Both the position numbers and the translations under genes were made by a program. Below are positions 62,215-62,293 of a DNA stretch of 62,293 bases, piece after piece. The DNA comes from an uncultured Selenomonadaceae bacterium (GTDB taxonomy: Bacteria; Bacillota; Negativicutes; Selenomonadales; Selenomonadaceae), in contig CALELM010000086.1 in NCBI GenBank assembly GCA_937902665.1, positions 1-62,293 of the forward strand. The letters run 5' to 3'. The notes beneath the pieces are model-generated. The model ran no database searches, had not been told where the DNA came from, and saw only the letters and a program-made list of their open reading frames with translations. Positions within the stretch are counted from its first letter, which is position 1; each line of letters begins with the position of its first letter.

Positions 62215-62293
62215 TTGGAGACGAAGGATACGGGAAATCTGCGCACAGAGCTGATGAAAACAGAAGATATCCATGCGTTTTTAGAGGAAAACG
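62215..62293 (+). CDS. 5' end of possible XRE-type regulator, cut by window edge
   Basis: A plus-strand frame begins at a TTG (62215) with AAAGGTGGTG five bases upstream and reads METKDTGNLRTELMKTEDIH, then AFLEEN at the edge. It is divergent from the kinase-like fragment. Short acidic leads of this kind precede the HTH in a group of XRE regulators. Only 26 codons are visible. Confidence 0.4.
   Translation, partial: METKDTGNLRTELMKTEDIHAFLEEN

Overview
The window looks like one contig from an anaerobic diderm Firmicute of the Negativicutes (Selenomonas-like). The evidence is the Firmicute-type order rimP-nusA-ylxR-ylxQ-infB-rbfA-nrnA-truB-ribF, an Hfq gene next to miaA, a single-chain pyruvate:ferredoxin oxidoreductase, and an envelope-glycolipid modification operon (two ArnT-like GT39 transferases, GtrA, ChbG/HpnK-like deacetylase, GT2) that fits an outer membrane. 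No rRNA, tRNA or CRISPR array was seen by eye.

Layout. 1-1290 is a 5'-truncated IMP dehydrogenase whose codon use changes abruptly near 740. A 20-bp terminator stem separates it from serC on the minus strand. 2.8-17.0 kb is a plus-strand accessory island: an HTH protein, an Rpn-type nuclease between two related hairpins, and then a chain of closely spaced genes (5481-16963). The chain contains a GrpE-like protein, a 1004-aa Hsp70/actin-fold ATPase, a PAAR-like protein with an AHH-type HNH nuclease region, a likely immunity protein, a 740-aa sheath-like protein and an Hcp-like tube protein. I read it as a reduced or divergent contractile-injection (T6SS-like) locus with its own chaperone pair and a toxin/immunity pair; this is the best candidate for an undescribed system.

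17.1-59.6 kb is a minus-strand core block: monofunctional peptidoglycan glycosyltransferase, uridine-kinase-like protein, Pit phosphate transporter plus DUF47 partner, cyclophilin lipoprotein, YitT, rarA, dut, hfq-miaA, the translation/transcription operon, TPM and LemA proteins, a two-component system, nifJ, relA/spoT, recJ, the envelope glycolipid operon, an SPFH/zinc-ribbon/TPM operon, trmH-like, and infC-rpmI-rplT with an AUU start and an attenuating leader. Several strong sigma-70 promoters (17-bp spacers) and terminators can be placed.

A structured repeat of about 150 bp with TTATAACG/CGTTATAA ends occurs five times plus one truncated copy between operons (16963, 19742, 27219, 36606, 36751, 44029).

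The right end is unusual. 59601-60902 encodes the N-terminal 200 residues of Cas1 joined in frame to the C-terminal HEPN half of Cas13a. A 30-bp palindrome, an unassigned structured stretch, a 5'-truncated queA, an N-terminal fragment of what may be a protein kinase, and the start of a possible XRE regulator follow. The abrupt junctions in guaB, in cas1/cas13a and in queA could be real recombination or assembly chimerism at contig ends; the sequence alone cannot decide.
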